DNA of 64,000 nt from an uncultured Pleomorphomonas sp. (GCA_937868725.1 CALMMQ010000064.1:1-64000); one strand, 5' to 3'; shown: positions 1 through 10,840, counted from the stretch's first letter. Notes: generated from the sequence alone by a model not told the origin. Translations and numbers: made by a program.

Positions 1-622
<622 letters not shown>

Positions 623-790
623 GCCTGGATATCCCTTGTTTCAGCCCGTGCCGATCGTCCGTAGCCCGGTCGGCGCGTCCTGGACATCTGGCGGCTGTTC
701 ACCGCCGTTCGGTCTCCATATGGGAAGGGGCGAGGACGAGGAAAAGGGCAAGCCTGTTGTTTCGGCTGGGTATATCGGCACCCAAACGAC

Positions 791-826
791 AAGGACCGCC
801 AAACCCTCGGCGGGCTGGCGGTCCTT
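791..826 (-). terminator. hairpin between DUF4167 gene and clpB
   Basis: AAGGACCGCCA (791-801) pairs perfectly with TGGCGGTCCTT (816-826) across a 14-nt loop. It lies 31 bp past the DUF4167 stop on the minus strand. It probably ends that transcript before clpB, although the following T-run is weak. Confidence 0.55.
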
Positions 827-856
827 GATCATCTGGTCGCGCGGCCGGAGCCGGGC

Positions 857-1882
857 TCACTCCTCGGTCTTGACCTCGGCGGCCGGCTCGCTGTCGGCAC
901 TCGCCCGGGTGCGGCGGGCGCGCGGTCGCGGCGCCGCTTCGCTGCCGGCTGTCGTGGCGGCAAGGCCGGCGCGGCGGCGCGGAGCCCGGCGACGGGTCGC
1001 CTCGCCCTCGGCGGCTTCGCCTGCCGGCATGTCGAGCGGCAATGCCGCCGGAACCTCAGCGGTCCGAACCGGCGCTTCGGCTTCGGCCATCACCGGACGT
1101 TCGACGACCACCGGTCGCTCGATGACGACGGGACGCTCGACCACCACCGGCGCACTGATGTCGGGAAAGCTGACGTCCGGCTGCGGCGCATCGGCCAGCG
1201 TCGGCACGATGGCCGGCGGGACCGGCGCCCGTTCCTGCCGGTTGTTATTGTTGTTGTTGTCCTGCGGCGCCCGCTCGCCCCGCTCGCCGCGACCGAAGCG
1301 GTCGAAGCGCGAGCGGCGATCGCGCCGGAACTCGTTGTTGCGGCCGTCCTGGCGCTCGCCGCCGTCCTGCTGGCGCGACTGATAGCGCTCGCCGCGATTG
1401 TCGTTGCGGTTGTCGCTCCGTCCACCTTCCGGCCGTTCGCCTTCCTGGCGCGGCTGATAGTCGCGGTTCGGCTGGTTGTCGCGCTCGGGGCGCACTTCCT
1501 GCGGCTGGCGATTGTTGTCGTAGGAGCCCGGCGCCTTGATCTCGATCTGGCGCGGCTCGAAACGATCGGAGCCGATCGGCTCGAAATCGTCGTCGGATTC
1601 CTCGTCCTCGCGCCCCTGGGCGGCGGCGAGTTGGGCCGCCTGGGCGGCGGCGATGATCCGGTAGTAATGCTCGGCGTGCTGAAGGTAGTTTTCAGCCATG
1701 ACACGGTCGCCGGCCGACGAGGCGTCGCGGGCGAGCTGCGTGTACTTTTCGGCGATGTGCAGCGCCGTGCCGCGAATCTTGATATCCGGGCCGTTGGAAT
1801 CGAACGACCGGGTCAGCGGGTTCGGGGCCTTGCGATTGGGGCGGCCGCGCATCCGTTGCTTGTTCTGCTGATTTTGCCTCAT
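857..1882 (-). CDS. DUF4167 domain-containing protein
   Basis: A 341-residue protein of unknown function. The N-terminal ~80 residues (MRQNQQNKQRMRGRPNR, then a helical stretch with YTQLARDASSAGDRV and AENYLQHAEHYYR) form the conserved DUF4167 domain, common in Hyphomicrobiales. The rest is low complexity: Arg/Asp/Asn/Gln-rich with a run of six Asn, then Pro/Val repeats (VVVERPV-like units) and a basic tail with RRRAPRRRAG. The composition suggests an RNA-binding or largely disordered protein, which is inference. The ATG at 1882 is chosen over an upstream in-frame start at 1918 because it gives the family's MRQNQQNKQR start. It sits between clpB and prmC, a conserved order. Confidence 0.85.
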   Translation of the reverse strand: MRQNQQNKQRMRGRPNRKAPNPLTRSFDSNGPDIKIRGTALHIAEKYTQLARDASSAGDRVMAENYLQHAEHYYRIIAAAQAAQLAAAQGREDEESDDDFEPIGSDRFEPRQIEIKAPGSYDNNRQPQEVRPERDNQPNRDYQPRQEGERPEGGRSDNRNDNRGERYQSRQQDGGERQDGRNNEFRRDRRSRFDRFGRGERGERAPQDNNNNNNRQERAPVPPAIVPTLADAPQPDVSFPDISAPVVVERPVVIERPVVVERPVMAEAEAPVRTAEVPAALPLDMPAGEAAEGEATRRRAPRRRAGLAATTAGSEAAPRPRARRTRASADSEPAAEVKTEE

Positions 1883-2611
1883 AAGTCCGCTATCTCTTGC
1901 ATTCGCGACGTCTGACAAGCACGCGCGCCTCGCATTCCGCCGATTACTCGGTCTGCCGGAGATGCAATGCGCCTTGTTCGACCATCGTCAACGCGGAAAT
2001 CCGTGAGCCGGTGTTCCGCTCGATGTAACCTGCCGGCGCCGATCGGCCCTTCCTCAATGGAACGACCGAACGCCGCCCGCGTCCGTCGGTTCTGTTTCAT
2101 TTACTGCGGCACGGCCGCGACAAGCGCGGCCGTTTGCCGAGTGACCTGCAAATCCCTCATGTCTTCAATAACATGAGCAACTCGCGATTGGTTTGCCGTC
2201 GCGCCTTGCTGCTGCCACGGCGGGACGACGTCAAGCTCTCCCTCGCGCAATGCCTCGGGGAAACCGCTCAAAGAAAGCCGGGGATGTCTCGACTATCCCT
2301 CGGACCTGGCCGGCACCTTGCCTCTCCGGCCCCGACAACGGACCGCCCGGCTGCGCCTGACGTCTTCCTCTACGACTGAACGTTTCGAGAACAGGTTCAT
2401 AAAGGGCACCGTTGTCACGACGATCGGCAACAGGCTCATCTTCCGGGAAACACCCCGGCATCGCCCTGCCGATATGACCGATCACCCCTTATGGGCACGA
2501 CTCTCCGACGCCTAACGTCGGCTCAAATCGCCCTTCTGTGGTCAGACCCTAGCGTTTCCCAGCGCGTTTTCCAAGTGCATTTTTCATTCGGCCACAAAAA
2601 ACCACACGGAT
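1883..2611. other. 729-bp intergenic region, nothing recognised
   Basis: The gap between prmC and the DUF4167 gene carries only short unsupported reading frames. The one visible structure is a 7-bp inverted repeat, CTCATGT / ACATGAG, with an 8-nt loop near 2156-2177. The promoter of the DUF4167 gene should lie near 1883-2000. No tRNA or known RNA element was recognised. Confidence 0.5.
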
Positions 2612-3496
2612 TCAGGGATTTTGCCCGGGGGCCCGGCCGCTGACCAGCCGATCGCAACCGGCGAGATCGGCGGTAACGGCGATTTCCGTGAGGCCAGCGG
2701 CGGCCAACAGCGACGCCACCACCGCGCCCTGATCGAAGCCGATCTCCACCACCAGCACCCCGCCCGGCACCAGATGGGCCAGCGCCCCGGCCGCCAGCGC
2801 CCGGTAGGCGACGAGCCCGTCGGCGCCACCGTCGAGGGCCAGCATCGGGTCGAACAACCGCACCTCCGGCGCCAGCGACGCGATGACGCCGGTGGCGATG
2901 TAGGGCGGATTGGCGACGATGAGCGGCCAGCGCCCGGGCACCGGCTCGAGATAGCTGCCGGCCGCCAGTCGCAGCCGGTCGCCGACGCCGAGCTGGTCGG
3001 CGTTGGCACGCGCCACGGCGAGCGCTGCCGCGGCGACATCGGTGGCCAGCCCCCGCGCCGCCGGCAGTTCGGCCAAGAGCGTCACGGCAATGGCGCCACT
3101 GCCGGTGCCGATGTCGACGAAATCAAGACCAGCTCCATCCGCCGCCACGCCCGGCAGGCCGCCATCGGCGACGAGGCGCAGCACCAGATCGATCAGGCAT
3201 TCGGTATCGGCGCGCGGCTCCAGCGTGGCCGGACCGAGGCTGAACGACCGGCCGTAGAAGGAGCGGACACCGGCGATGCGCCCCACCGGTTCGCCGGCGA
3301 GACGCCGGGCGAGATTGGCCTGCAACCGCGTCGCCTCGGCCACCGTCACCGGCCGATCGGCATCGGTCATCTGGACGAGACGGCCGCAGCCGGTCGCCAG
3401 CTCGACGAGCCAGACGGCGTCGAGGCCGGCTTCGGCGATGCCGGCGGCGTCGAGCGCCTGACGCGCCGTTGCCACGAGGTCGCCGAGCCGGATCAC
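2612..3496 (-). CDS. prmC: peptide chain release factor N5-glutamine methyltransferase PrmC
   Basis: A 294-residue SAM-dependent enzyme that methylates the glutamine of the GGQ motif in release factors RF1 and RF2. An N-terminal helical domain is followed by a Rossmann methyltransferase fold. The family motif PRADTE is at ~94-99, the SAM-binding DIGTGSG at ~128-134, and the catalytic NPPY at 196-199. Its start overlaps the stop of prfA by 4 bp, so the enzyme and its substrate RF1 are translationally coupled, as in many bacteria. The length is normal for the family. Confidence 0.95.
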   Translation of the reverse strand: MIRLGDLVATARQALDAAGIAEAGLDAVWLVELATGCGRLVQMTDADRPVTVAEATRLQANLARRLAGEPVGRIAGVRSFYGRSFSLGPATLEPRADTECLIDLVLRLVADGGLPGVAADGAGLDFVDIGTGSGAIAVTLLAELPAARGLATDVAAAALAVARANADQLGVGDRLRLAAGSYLEPVPGRWPLIVANPPYIATGVIASLAPEVRLFDPMLALDGGADGLVAYRALAAGALAHLVPGGVLVVEIGFDQGAVVASLLAAAGLTEIAVTADLAGCDRLVSGRAPGQNP

Positions 3497-4566
3497 GCTT
3501 CCGCCTCGCTCAGCAGTCGCGCCTGATGGTCGGCGATCAGCGCCTCGATCACCTCGTCGAGGTCTCCCTCCATCACCTGCGGCAACTTGTAGAGCGTCAG
3601 GTTGATGCGGTGGTCGGTGAGGCGCCCCTGCGGAAAATTGTAGGTGCGGATGCGCTCCGAACGGTCGCCCGAGCCGACCTGGCCGCGTCGTTCGGCCGCC
3701 CGCTCGCTGTCGACCTTCTGCCGCTCCATCTCGTAGAGCCGGGCCCGCAGCAGCTTCATGGCCTTGGCGCGGTTCTTGTGCTGACTGCGTTCTTCCTGGC
3801 AGGCCACGGCCAGACCGGTGGGCAGGTGGGTGATGCGGATGGCGCTGTCGGTGGTGTTGACGTGCTGGCCGCCCGAGCCGGAGGCACGGTAGGTGTCGAC
3901 GCGCAGGTCGCCCTCGTCGATGGCGATGTCGACCTCTTCGGCCTCGGGCAGCACGGCGACGGTCGCCGCCGAGGTGTGGATGCGGCCGGAACTCTCGGTC
4001 ACCGGCACGCGCTGCACCCGGTGGACGCCGGACTCGAACTTGAAACGGGCGTAGACGCCCAGACCGGTGATCGCGGCGATGATTTCCTTGAAGCCGCCGA
4101 GCTCACCCTCTGACACCGACAGCACCTCGGTGCGCCAGCCGCGTCCCTCGGCATAGCGCTGGTACATGCGGAAGAGATCGCCAGCGAACAGCGCCGCCTC
4201 GTCGCCACCGGTGCCGGCCCGCACTTCCAGAATGACGCCGCGATCGTCGGCCCGGTCGCGTGGCAGCAGCGACAGCCGCACTTCCTGCAGCAGGCCGTCG
4301 CGTCGGGCCACCACCTGCGGCCGCTCGGCCTCGGCCAGCGCCCGCATTTCGTCGTCGGTGGCCGCGTCGGCGATCAGACCGTCGACGTCGGCGAGTTCGC
4401 TCTCGGCGGCCCGGAGCGCCCGCACCCGCGCCACCACCGGCTCAAGCTCGGCGTAATCGCGCGACAGGCGCACGAAGGTCTCGGTATCGGGCTGACCGGC
4501 AAGCCGCGCCTCGATGATGGAAAAACGGTCGATCAGGGCGTCGAGCCGCGCGTCAAGTTTGGTCAT
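3493..4566 (-). CDS. prfA: peptide chain release factor 1
   Basis: A 357-residue class I release factor that reads UAA and UAG and triggers peptide release. The GGQ motif is at 232-234 within [14 protein letters not shown]. The stop-codon-recognising PxT tripeptide, which marks RF1 rather than RF2, is PVT at 188-190. The N-terminal coiled-coil domain and GTGGDEA are also present. It lies directly downstream of ptsP on the same strand and overlaps prmC by 4 bp. Length and motifs are normal. Confidence 0.97.
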   Translation of the reverse strand: MTKLDARLDALIDRFSIIEARLAGQPDTETFVRLSRDYAELEPVVARVRALRAAESELADVDGLIADAATDDEMRALAEAERPQVVARRDGLLQEVRLSLLPRDRADDRGVILEVRAGTGGDEAALFAGDLFRMYQRYAEGRGWRTEVLSVSEGELGGFKEIIAAITGLGVYARFKFESGVHRVQRVPVTESSGRIHTSAATVAVLPEAEEVDIAIDEGDLRVDTYRASGSGGQHVNTTDSAIRITHLPTGLAVACQEERSQHKNRAKAMKLLRARLYEMERQKVDSERAAERRGQVGSGDRSERIRTYNFPQGRLTDHRINLTLYKLPQVMEGDLDEVIEALIADHQARLLSEAEA

Positions 4567-4592
4567 GGGGTCTGGTCAGCAGCTCGGAACGA

Positions 4593-6863
4593 TCAGGTGA
4601 GCGGAATGTCGCGCGCTTCGGCGAAGTCCTGCAGCAGCTTGCGCACCGGCGGGCCGTCCGGCCGGTTGATGGCCGGCGCCAGTTGCGCCTCGAGTTCGCC
4701 GAGGTTGACCGACCGGATCATGTCCTTGACCGGGCCGATCGACGTCGCCGCCATCGACAGCGAGCGGAAGCCGACGGCCATCAGCGCCATGGCCGTCACC
4801 GGCGTACCGGCCAGCTCGCCGCACAGCGTCGCCGGCCGGCCGTACTCCGACGACTTGCGGGCGATCGTCCTGAGCGCCCGCAGGAACGGCGGCGCCAGCG
4901 GGTCGAAGCGGGCGGCCACCTTGGGATTGCCGCGGTCGACCGCCAGCATGAACTGGAACAGGTCGTTGGAACCGACGGAGACGAAATCGACCTCCGACAG
5001 CAGCTCGTCGAGCTCGAACAGCAGCGCCGGCACCTCGATCATCGCCCCAAGCTTCAGCGACGACGGCAGGGCGTGACCGTGCTTTTCGAGGAAGTGCATC
5101 TCGCCGTGCACCGCCTCGCGCGCCAGGCGGAACTCCTGCGTCGAACCGATCATCGGGAACATGATGCGGCATTCGCGGCCGCCCGCCGCCCGCAGCAGGG
5201 CCCGGATCTGGGTGCGCAGCAGCGCCGGCCGGTCGAGGCCGATGCGAATGGCCCGCCAGCCCATGGCCGGATTCTCTTCCTGCACCGACCGCGTCACGTA
5301 GGGCAGCACCTTGTCGCCGCCGATGTCGAGGGTGCGGAAGGTGACCGGCCGGCCGGTGGCGCCGTCGAGAATCTTGGAATAGAGCGACGCCTGCTCGTTC
5401 ATCTTGGGGAACGACGAGGCGATCATGAACTGCAGCTCGGTGCGGAACAGGCCAATGCCGTCGGCGCCCGATTCATCGAAGTGCGGCAGATCGAACAGCA
5501 GGCCGGCGTTGATGTTGAGCGTCATGCGCACGCCGTCCAGCGTCACCGCCGGCTTGAAGCGCAACTGCCGATAGCGTTCCTGCCGCCGGGCCCGGAAACG
5601 CACCTTGGTGACGTAGGCCTGCTCGACGTCGACCGGCGGCCGCAAGTGCACGTAGCCGCTCTCGCCGTCGACGATGATCGGATCGCCGTTCTCGGCCAGC
5701 GACACGACGTTGGCCACCTGGCCGACGGCCGGAATGCCCAGCGCCCGCGCCACGATGGAGACGTGGCTGGTCGAGGCGCCTTCCTCGAGCACCAGGCCGC
5801 GCAGCTTGTTGCGGTCGTAGTCGAGCAGCTCCGCCGCCCCCATCGAGCGGGCGACGACGATGGCGTTGTCGGGCAGATCGGCGTTCTTGTCGCCGGTGCC
5901 CATCAGCTCGCGCAGCAGCCGGTAGGTCAGGTCGTCGAAATCGTGCAGGCGCTCGCGCAGCAGCGGGTCGGTCTGGCGCTGCATGCGGGCGCGGGTGTCC
6001 GACTGCACGCGCTCCACCGCCGCCTCGGCGCTGAGGCCGGACCGGGTGATCGCCTCTTCCATGCGCCGCGCCCAGCCGCGGTCGTAGGCGAACATGCGAT
6101 AGGCTTCCAGCACGTCGCGATGCTCGCCATGATGGGCCACTTCGCCGCGGTCGATCATGTCATCGATCGACAGCCGCAGCTTGGCGATGGCGGCGTTGAG
6201 CCGCTTGACTTCCTTGTCCGGGTCCTCGGCGATGAAATTGGTGACGACGACGCGCGGCTCGTGCAGCACGACGCGGCCGAGACCGACGTTGTCGGACAGC
6301 GCCACGCCTTCGAGGTGCATGGCGCGATTGAGGTCGAGCACCGCCTCCGGCGCCGCCGCCAGCCCCGACACCTCGCCCGAGGCGATGATCTCGGCGATGA
6401 TCATGCCGACGGTCTGGAGCACCTCCTCCTCTTCGTCGGAGTAGCTCTTGCGGGCGCTGTTCTGCACCACCAGCACGCCGAGCGTGCGACCGGCGCGCAG
6501 GATCGGCACGCCGAGGAAGGAGTGGTAGGCCTCTTCGTCGGTACCGGGAATGTAGGCGAAGGCGGGGTGATCCTGGGCGTCGGGCAGGTTGAGCACCGTC
6601 GCCTCGGCGGCGATGACGCCGACCAGACCGTGACCGAGGCGCAGCGTCGCCTTGTGCACGGCATCGCGGTTGAGGCCCTCGGTGGCAAACAGTTCGAGCA
6701 CGCCATCGGAACGCAGGACGTAGAGCGAGCAGACCTCGGCGACCATGCTGGCCGCGATCGTCACGACGATCTTGTCGAGGCGTTCCTGCGCGCTGATCAG
6801 CTCCGCCATCACCTCGCGGAGGCGGCGTAGCAACACCCTCGTTCCAGACTGTGCCCCCCGCAT
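4593..6863 (-). CDS. ptsP: phosphoenolpyruvate-protein phosphotransferase PtsP (EI-Ntr)
   Basis: A 756-residue first enzyme of the nitrogen-related phosphotransferase system. It moves phosphate from PEP to NPr and on to EIIA-Ntr, a regulatory relay tied to nitrogen and potassium status. A GAF domain at ~20-165 probably senses a small ligand. The PEP-utiliser N-domain follows, then the phospho-histidine loop GASTSHVSIVARA with the active histidine at ~367. The C-terminal PEP-binding TIM barrel carries GSNDLFQF and the catalytic cysteine in TLCGELAG. The GAF domain separates it from sugar-type EI. It lies between lysC and prfA, the usual Hyphomicrobiales order. Confidence 0.95.
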   Translation of the reverse strand: MRGAQSGTRVLLRRLREVMAELISAQERLDKIVVTIAASMVAEVCSLYVLRSDGVLELFATEGLNRDAVHKATLRLGHGLVGVIAAEATVLNLPDAQDHPAFAYIPGTDEEAYHSFLGVPILRAGRTLGVLVVQNSARKSYSDEEEEVLQTVGMIIAEIIASGEVSGLAAAPEAVLDLNRAMHLEGVALSDNVGLGRVVLHEPRVVVTNFIAEDPDKEVKRLNAAIAKLRLSIDDMIDRGEVAHHGEHRDVLEAYRMFAYDRGWARRMEEAITRSGLSAEAAVERVQSDTRARMQRQTDPLLRERLHDFDDLTYRLLRELMGTGDKNADLPDNAIVVARSMGAAELLDYDRNKLRGLVLEEGASTSHVSIVARALGIPAVGQVANVVSLAENGDPIIVDGESGYVHLRPPVDVEQAYVTKVRFRARRQERYRQLRFKPAVTLDGVRMTLNINAGLLFDLPHFDESGADGIGLFRTELQFMIASSFPKMNEQASLYSKILDGATGRPVTFRTLDIGGDKVLPYVTRSVQEENPAMGWRAIRIGLDRPALLRTQIRALLRAAGGRECRIMFPMIGSTQEFRLAREAVHGEMHFLEKHGHALPSSLKLGAMIEVPALLFELDELLSEVDFVSVGSNDLFQFMLAVDRGNPKVAARFDPLAPPFLRALRTIARKSSEYGRPATLCGELAGTPVTAMALMAVGFRSLSMAATSIGPVKDMIRSVNLGELEAQLAPAINRPDGPPVRKLLQDFAEARDIPLT

Positions 6864-7031
6864 GTTTCGCTTCCCGGATGCCGGCCGGGCGACTGGCGAG
6901 CCGCCCGGTGTCGATCTGTGAGAATCAACTCAACGATCAGTTCCAGGATGTGTTGTAAAATGCAACACGGCGTCAACGCGAGGATTTTCGTCAGCACATC
7001 CCGGCAATTCGTCTCAACGACATCCTAAGGA

Positions 7032-8285
7032 TCAAGCCTTGTCGAGGCCATACACCGAATGGAGCGTTCTGACGGCAAGTTCCGTATACGCCTCGTCGAT
7101 CAGCACCGAAATTTTGATCTCCGAGGTGGTGATGGCGCGAATGTTGATGCCCTTGGTCGACAGGGCCTTGAAGGCCTGGGCGGCAACGCCGGCGTGGCTG
7201 CGCATGCCGACGCCGATCACCGACACCTTGCACATGCCGGTGGCCGCTTCGAGGCTCTGGTAGCCGATCGCAGCCGCGCGCTCCTCGATCACCGCCTTGG
7301 CGCGATCGCAGTCGATGGCCGGACAGGTGAAGGTGATGTCCGTCTCGGCGCCGTCGGCGGCGATGTTCTGGACGATCATGTCGACGTTGACGTTGGCTTC
7401 GGCGAGCGGCACGAACACCGCCGCCGCCACGCCCGGCTTGTCGGGCACGCGACGGATCGAAATCTGCGCCTCGTCCTTGGAATAGGCGATACCGGTGACG
7501 ACTTCCTGTTCCACGATCTCGTCCTCATCGCAAATGAGCGTTCCGAACGGGTCGCCGTTCGGCTGGGTCTTGGTGTTGTTGGGGTCTTCGAAGGAGGAGC
7601 GCACGAAGGTGCGCACCTTGTGCACCATGGCCAGTTCCACCGAGCGGACCTGCAGGACCTTGGAGCCCAGCGAAGCCATCTCGAGCATTTCCTCGAACGA
7701 AACCTTGTCGAGCCGGCGCGCCTTGGGCACGACGCGGGGGTCGGTGGTGTAGACGCCGTCGACATCGGTGTAGATGTCGCAACGGTCGGCCTTGACAGCG
7801 GCGGCGATGGCAACGGCGGACGTATCCGAACCGCCGCGGCCCAGCGTGGCGATGCGCCCGTCCTTGTCGACGCCCTGGAAGCCGGCGACCACGGCAACGC
7901 GGCCCTCTTCCATCTCGGCGATCAGGCGGCTGCCGTCGATCGACTGGATGCGGGCGGCGCCATGCGCTTCGTCCGTGATCAGCGGGATCTGCCAGCCCTG
8001 CCACGACCGGGCATCGATGCCCATGGACTGCAGGACGATGGCGAGCAGACCACTCGTCACCTGTTCGCCGGAGGCGACCACCGCATCGTACTCGCGTGCA
8101 TCATGCAGCGGCGAAGCACCACGGCACCAGGCGACCAACTCGTTCGTCTTGCCGGCCATGGCGGAAACGACGACGGCCACCTGATGGCCAGCGGCCACCT
8201 CGCGTTTGACATGAGCCGCCACGTTGCGGATCCGATCGAGGTCGGCGACCGACGTGCCGCCGAATTTCATCACCAAACGCGCCAT
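7032..8285 (-). CDS. lysC: aspartate kinase LysC
   Basis: A 417-residue enzyme that phosphorylates aspartate, the committed step to lysine, threonine, methionine and diaminopimelate. The N-terminus MARLVMKFGGTSVADLDRI is the amino-acid-kinase signature, and an earlier in-frame start at 8396 would add 37 unrelated residues. GRGGSDTSAVA lies in the kinase domain. Two C-terminal ACT domains (from ~265, IAYSKDEAQISIR, and ~345, KVSVIGVGMRSHAG) should bind feedback inhibitors. It is transcribed toward ptsP. The 168-bp gap between them contains a small inverted repeat, GTGTTG / CAACAC, at 6950-6968. Confidence 0.95.
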   Translation of the reverse strand: MARLVMKFGGTSVADLDRIRNVAAHVKREVAAGHQVAVVVSAMAGKTNELVAWCRGASPLHDAREYDAVVASGEQVTSGLLAIVLQSMGIDARSWQGWQIPLITDEAHGAARIQSIDGSRLIAEMEEGRVAVVAGFQGVDKDGRIATLGRGGSDTSAVAIAAAVKADRCDIYTDVDGVYTTDPRVVPKARRLDKVSFEEMLEMASLGSKVLQVRSVELAMVHKVRTFVRSSFEDPNNTKTQPNGDPFGTLICDEDEIVEQEVVTGIAYSKDEAQISIRRVPDKPGVAAAVFVPLAEANVNVDMIVQNIAADGAETDITFTCPAIDCDRAKAVIEERAAAIGYQSLEAATGMCKVSVIGVGMRSHAGVAAQAFKALSTKGINIRAITTSEIKISVLIDEAYTELAVRTLHSVYGLDKA

Positions 8286-8453
8286 TTTCTGACTTCGCGC
8301 CTTGAGGGGCCAGGCCCCGTCTAGAGTATCGGAAACCGCGACCGGCAAGCCGGCCGCAGGCGGGCCCTCATTACATGAACCCTCGCCCCGTCGCAACGGC
8401 GGATGATCACGACCGCCGGGATTTTGGCCCGGCCGCCCTGGCTGGGCCGCCCT

Positions 8454-9401
8454 CTAACGCCCGAAATGGGCGTTCAGCCAGGCGACGATGAAGGCGTGCA
8501 TCGGCGCGACGCAGGCCACCGTGCCGGCCAGGCCGAGACAGCCATGGTTGAGCCCGGCAAAACGCTGCGAACGCACCGATACACCCGCCGCCGCGAGCCG
8601 GGCGGCGTAAGCCTCGCCCTCGTCGCGCAGCACATCGCATTCCGCCGTCACCACGCAGGCTACCGGCAGGCCGGCAAGGTCGGCGGCCCTCAGCGGCGAC
8701 ACCCAGGGCTCGGCCGCACGGGCCGGCGGCACGAACTGGTCCCAGAACCACACCATGTCGCGATCGGTGAGACCGTAGCCGTCGGCGAACTCGGCATAGG
8801 ATGGATGACCGGCGCCGTAATGGTCGGTCACCGGGTAGACCAGCACCTGACCGGTGAGGATCGTCTCGCCCGCCTCGCGCAGGCGCAGGGCCACCACGGC
8901 GGCGAGATGACCGCCGGCGCTGTCGCCAGCCACCACCAGCCGGCCGGGGGCGCCACCGATGTCGGCGAGATGCCCGGCCACCCAGCGCAGCGCCGTCACC
9001 GCGTCGTCGGCGGCGGCCGGGAACGGATGCTCGGGCGCCAGCCGATAGTCGATCGACACCACCACCGCCCCGGCGTCGGCGGCGATGTTGCGACAGATGC
9101 CGTCGTGGGTGTCGAGATCGCACAGCACGAAGCCGCCGCCGTGCACGTAGACCACCACCGGCCACGGCCCGTCGCCGAACGGCGCATAGACGCGCGCCGG
9201 CATCGCCTCACCGTCGTCGCGGGGAATGGCAAGGGTCTTGACGGCGGCCACCGCCTGGCCCGGCGGCGACGGCTGCTCGCTGACCATGCGCCGGGCCGTC
9301 GGCGCGTCGAGCGTATCGAAAGCCGGGCGGTTGAGCGCCGCCTCGGCGGCGAGCATGGCGGCGATATCCTGATGAAGCGGCATGTCCTGACCCCGAAGCA
9401 T
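8454..9401 (-). CDS. alpha/beta hydrolase, hormone-sensitive-lipase-type esterase
   Basis: A 315-residue alpha/beta hydrolase of the HSL (type IV esterase) family, expected to cleave short-chain esters. The oxyanion-hole motif HGGGF and the nucleophile elbow GDSAGG are both clear. The acid residue is probably in VVTAECDVLRDEG, and the histidine in FAGLNHGCLG. The ATG at 9401 is preceded by GAGGG at a 10-nt spacing; an internal ATG at 9383 is an alternative. The physiological substrate is unknown. It sits between lysC and ubiG, which are usually divergent neighbours in this order, so it looks like an insertion. Confidence 0.85.
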   Translation of the reverse strand: MLRGQDMPLHQDIAAMLAAEAALNRPAFDTLDAPTARRMVSEQPSPPGQAVAAVKTLAIPRDDGEAMPARVYAPFGDGPWPVVVYVHGGGFVLCDLDTHDGICRNIAADAGAVVVSIDYRLAPEHPFPAAADDAVTALRWVAGHLADIGGAPGRLVVAGDSAGGHLAAVVALRLREAGETILTGQVLVYPVTDHYGAGHPSYAEFADGYGLTDRDMVWFWDQFVPPARAAEPWVSPLRAADLAGLPVACVVTAECDVLRDEGEAYAARLAAAGVSVRSQRFAGLNHGCLGLAGTVACVAPMHAFIVAWLNAHFGR

Positions 9402-9570
9402 CCTGGTGGTTCCCTCGCCGCGAGTTTCGCCCTCCGCTCTTCAAATGCAAGTCACAATGGCCTAATGATCGGCGCATCGTCGCCCCGCCCCGGGTCCGGA
9501 AGGGACTTGCCAGACGCCGGCGCCCGTGCGATCCGAATCCCCCTCGCAACGCCCCTAACGGGAGAATGCC

Positions 9571-10317
9571 ATGTCGCCGACGGCCGGAACCGTGGATCAG
9601 TCAGAGGTCGACCGCTTTTCGGCCATGGCCGCCGAATGGTGGGATCCCAAGGGCAAGTTCAAGCCGCTGCACAAGTTCAACCCCATCCGCCTCTCGGCGC
9701 TGCGGCGCGAGATCGCCGGCCACTTCGGCCGCGATTCCAGGGCGATGGACCCGCTGACCGGCCTCCGTCTCATCGACATCGGCTGCGGTGGCGGCCTGAT
9801 CTCCGAACCGATGGCCCGCCTCGGCGCCACCGTCACCAGCATCGATCCCTCGCCCGTCAACATCGAGGTGGCCAAGCTGCACGCCGCCCAGTCCGGGCTC
9901 GAAATCGACTACCGCGTCGCCACCGCCGAGGACATCGCCGCCGCCGGCGAGCGCTTCGACGTCGTGCTCGCCCTCGAGGTGGTCGAACACGTCGCCGACG
10001 TCGACGCCTTCCTGCACCTCGTCGCCGACCTGCTGCGTCCCGGCGGCCTGCTCGTCGTCGCCACGCTCAACCGCACGCTCAAGGCCTACGGTCTGGCGGT
10101 CATCGGCGCCGAGTACGTACTGCGCTGGCTACCGGTCGGCACCCACGACTGGAAGAAGTTCCTGAAGCCCGAGGAAGTGGAAGCGCCGCTGCAGGCCGCC
10201 GGCCTGACGCTGCTCGACCGGCGCGGCCTGTCGTTCAACCCGCTCCTCGACAGCTGGCGCGAAAGCCGCGACGTCGACGTCAACTACATGGTGTTCGCCG
10301 CCCGTCCCAAGGACTGA
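9571..10317 (+). CDS. ubiG: ubiquinone biosynthesis O-methyltransferase UbiG
   Basis: A 248-residue SAM-dependent methyltransferase carrying out both O-methylations of ubiquinone synthesis. The UbiG-typical N-terminus is present ([19 protein letters not shown] and LHKFNPIRL). The SAM motif [14 protein letters not shown] is at ~67-80, and [10 protein letters not shown] follows. The ATG at 9571 follows a GGGAGAA-like site. It overlaps no gene and converges on the DUF1178 gene eight bp downstream. Confidence 0.95.
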   Translation: MSPTAGTVDQSEVDRFSAMAAEWWDPKGKFKPLHKFNPIRLSALRREIAGHFGRDSRAMDPLTGLRLIDIGCGGGLISEPMARLGATVTSIDPSPVNIEVAKLHAAQSGLEIDYRVATAEDIAAAGERFDVVLALEVVEHVADVDAFLHLVADLLRPGGLLVVATLNRTLKAYGLAVIGAEYVLRWLPVGTHDWKKFLKPEEVEAPLQAAGLTLLDRRGLSFNPLLDSWRESRDVDVNYMVFAARPKD

Positions 10318-10324
10318 GCCCGGC

Positions 10325-10786
10325 TCAGTTGCGTTCGCCCGGCAGCACCGGCAGCGCCAGAATGTCGATACCTTCCTCGACCAGCGCCCGCGCCTCCTCG
10401 GCGCTGGCCTGCCCGTGCACCGGCCGCGCCGGTGTCTCGCCGAAGTGCATGCGCCGCGCTTCTTCGACGAAGCGGGCACCAACGTCTTCCGATCCCTCGA
10501 TCAGCTTGGCCTTGAGCTCCTTGAGCCGGGTCAGCATCTCGCGCGCTTCCGCGCTCACCGCCGCCACCGGCAGCTGTTCGCCCGGCTGCGTCTCGGCCGG
10601 ACGCGGCGCCGCCTTGTTCTCCGAGGTGACGACGCGTGGCGCCATCAGCGCCTTGCTGACACGGGTGTCGCCGCAGTGCGGACAGACCACGAGACCGCGC
10701 TCCGCCTGATGGTCGAAATCATCGGACGAACGAAACCAGCCTTCAAAGGGATGCGCGTCGGCGCAGACGAGCGAATAGCGGATCAT
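10325..10786 (-). CDS. DUF1178 family protein
   Basis: A 153-residue small protein with the DUF1178 start MIRYSLVCADAHPFEGWFRSS. A CPHCG pair follows at ~39-43, so it could bind zinc. The middle is low complexity. The C-terminal half (EEARRMHFGETPARPVHG, then EEARALVEEGI and LPVLPGERN) is the second conserved block. It is common in alphaproteobacteria beside a carbon-nitrogen hydrolase and grxC, as here. Function unknown. The ATG at 10786 is preferred to one 11 codons upstream because MIRYSL is the family start. Confidence 0.85.
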   Translation of the reverse strand: MIRYSLVCADAHPFEGWFRSSDDFDHQAERGLVVCPHCGDTRVSKALMAPRVVTSENKAAPRPAETQPGEQLPVAAVSAEAREMLTRLKELKAKLIEGSEDVGARFVEEARRMHFGETPARPVHGQASAEEARALVEEGIDILALPVLPGERN

Positions 10787-10840
10787 GAACCCAAGATGGC
10801 GTCTTCCGGCAACGAACACAAGAGGCGCCCAGGCGGCCCC

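Noticed and set aside
1222-1262. GTT/AAC-rich short tandem repeat
   Set aside because: It encodes the Asn run of the DUF4167 protein and is not an independent repeat element.
1883-2611. Small genes in the gap upstream of the DUF4167 gene
   Set aside because: Frames of 60-85 codons occur in several phases but none has a ribosome site, a domain or plausible codon use.
4683-6830. Open frame of 715 codons on the plus strand
   Set aside because: Antisense shadow of ptsP, with His/Gln/Arg-rich translation and no motif.
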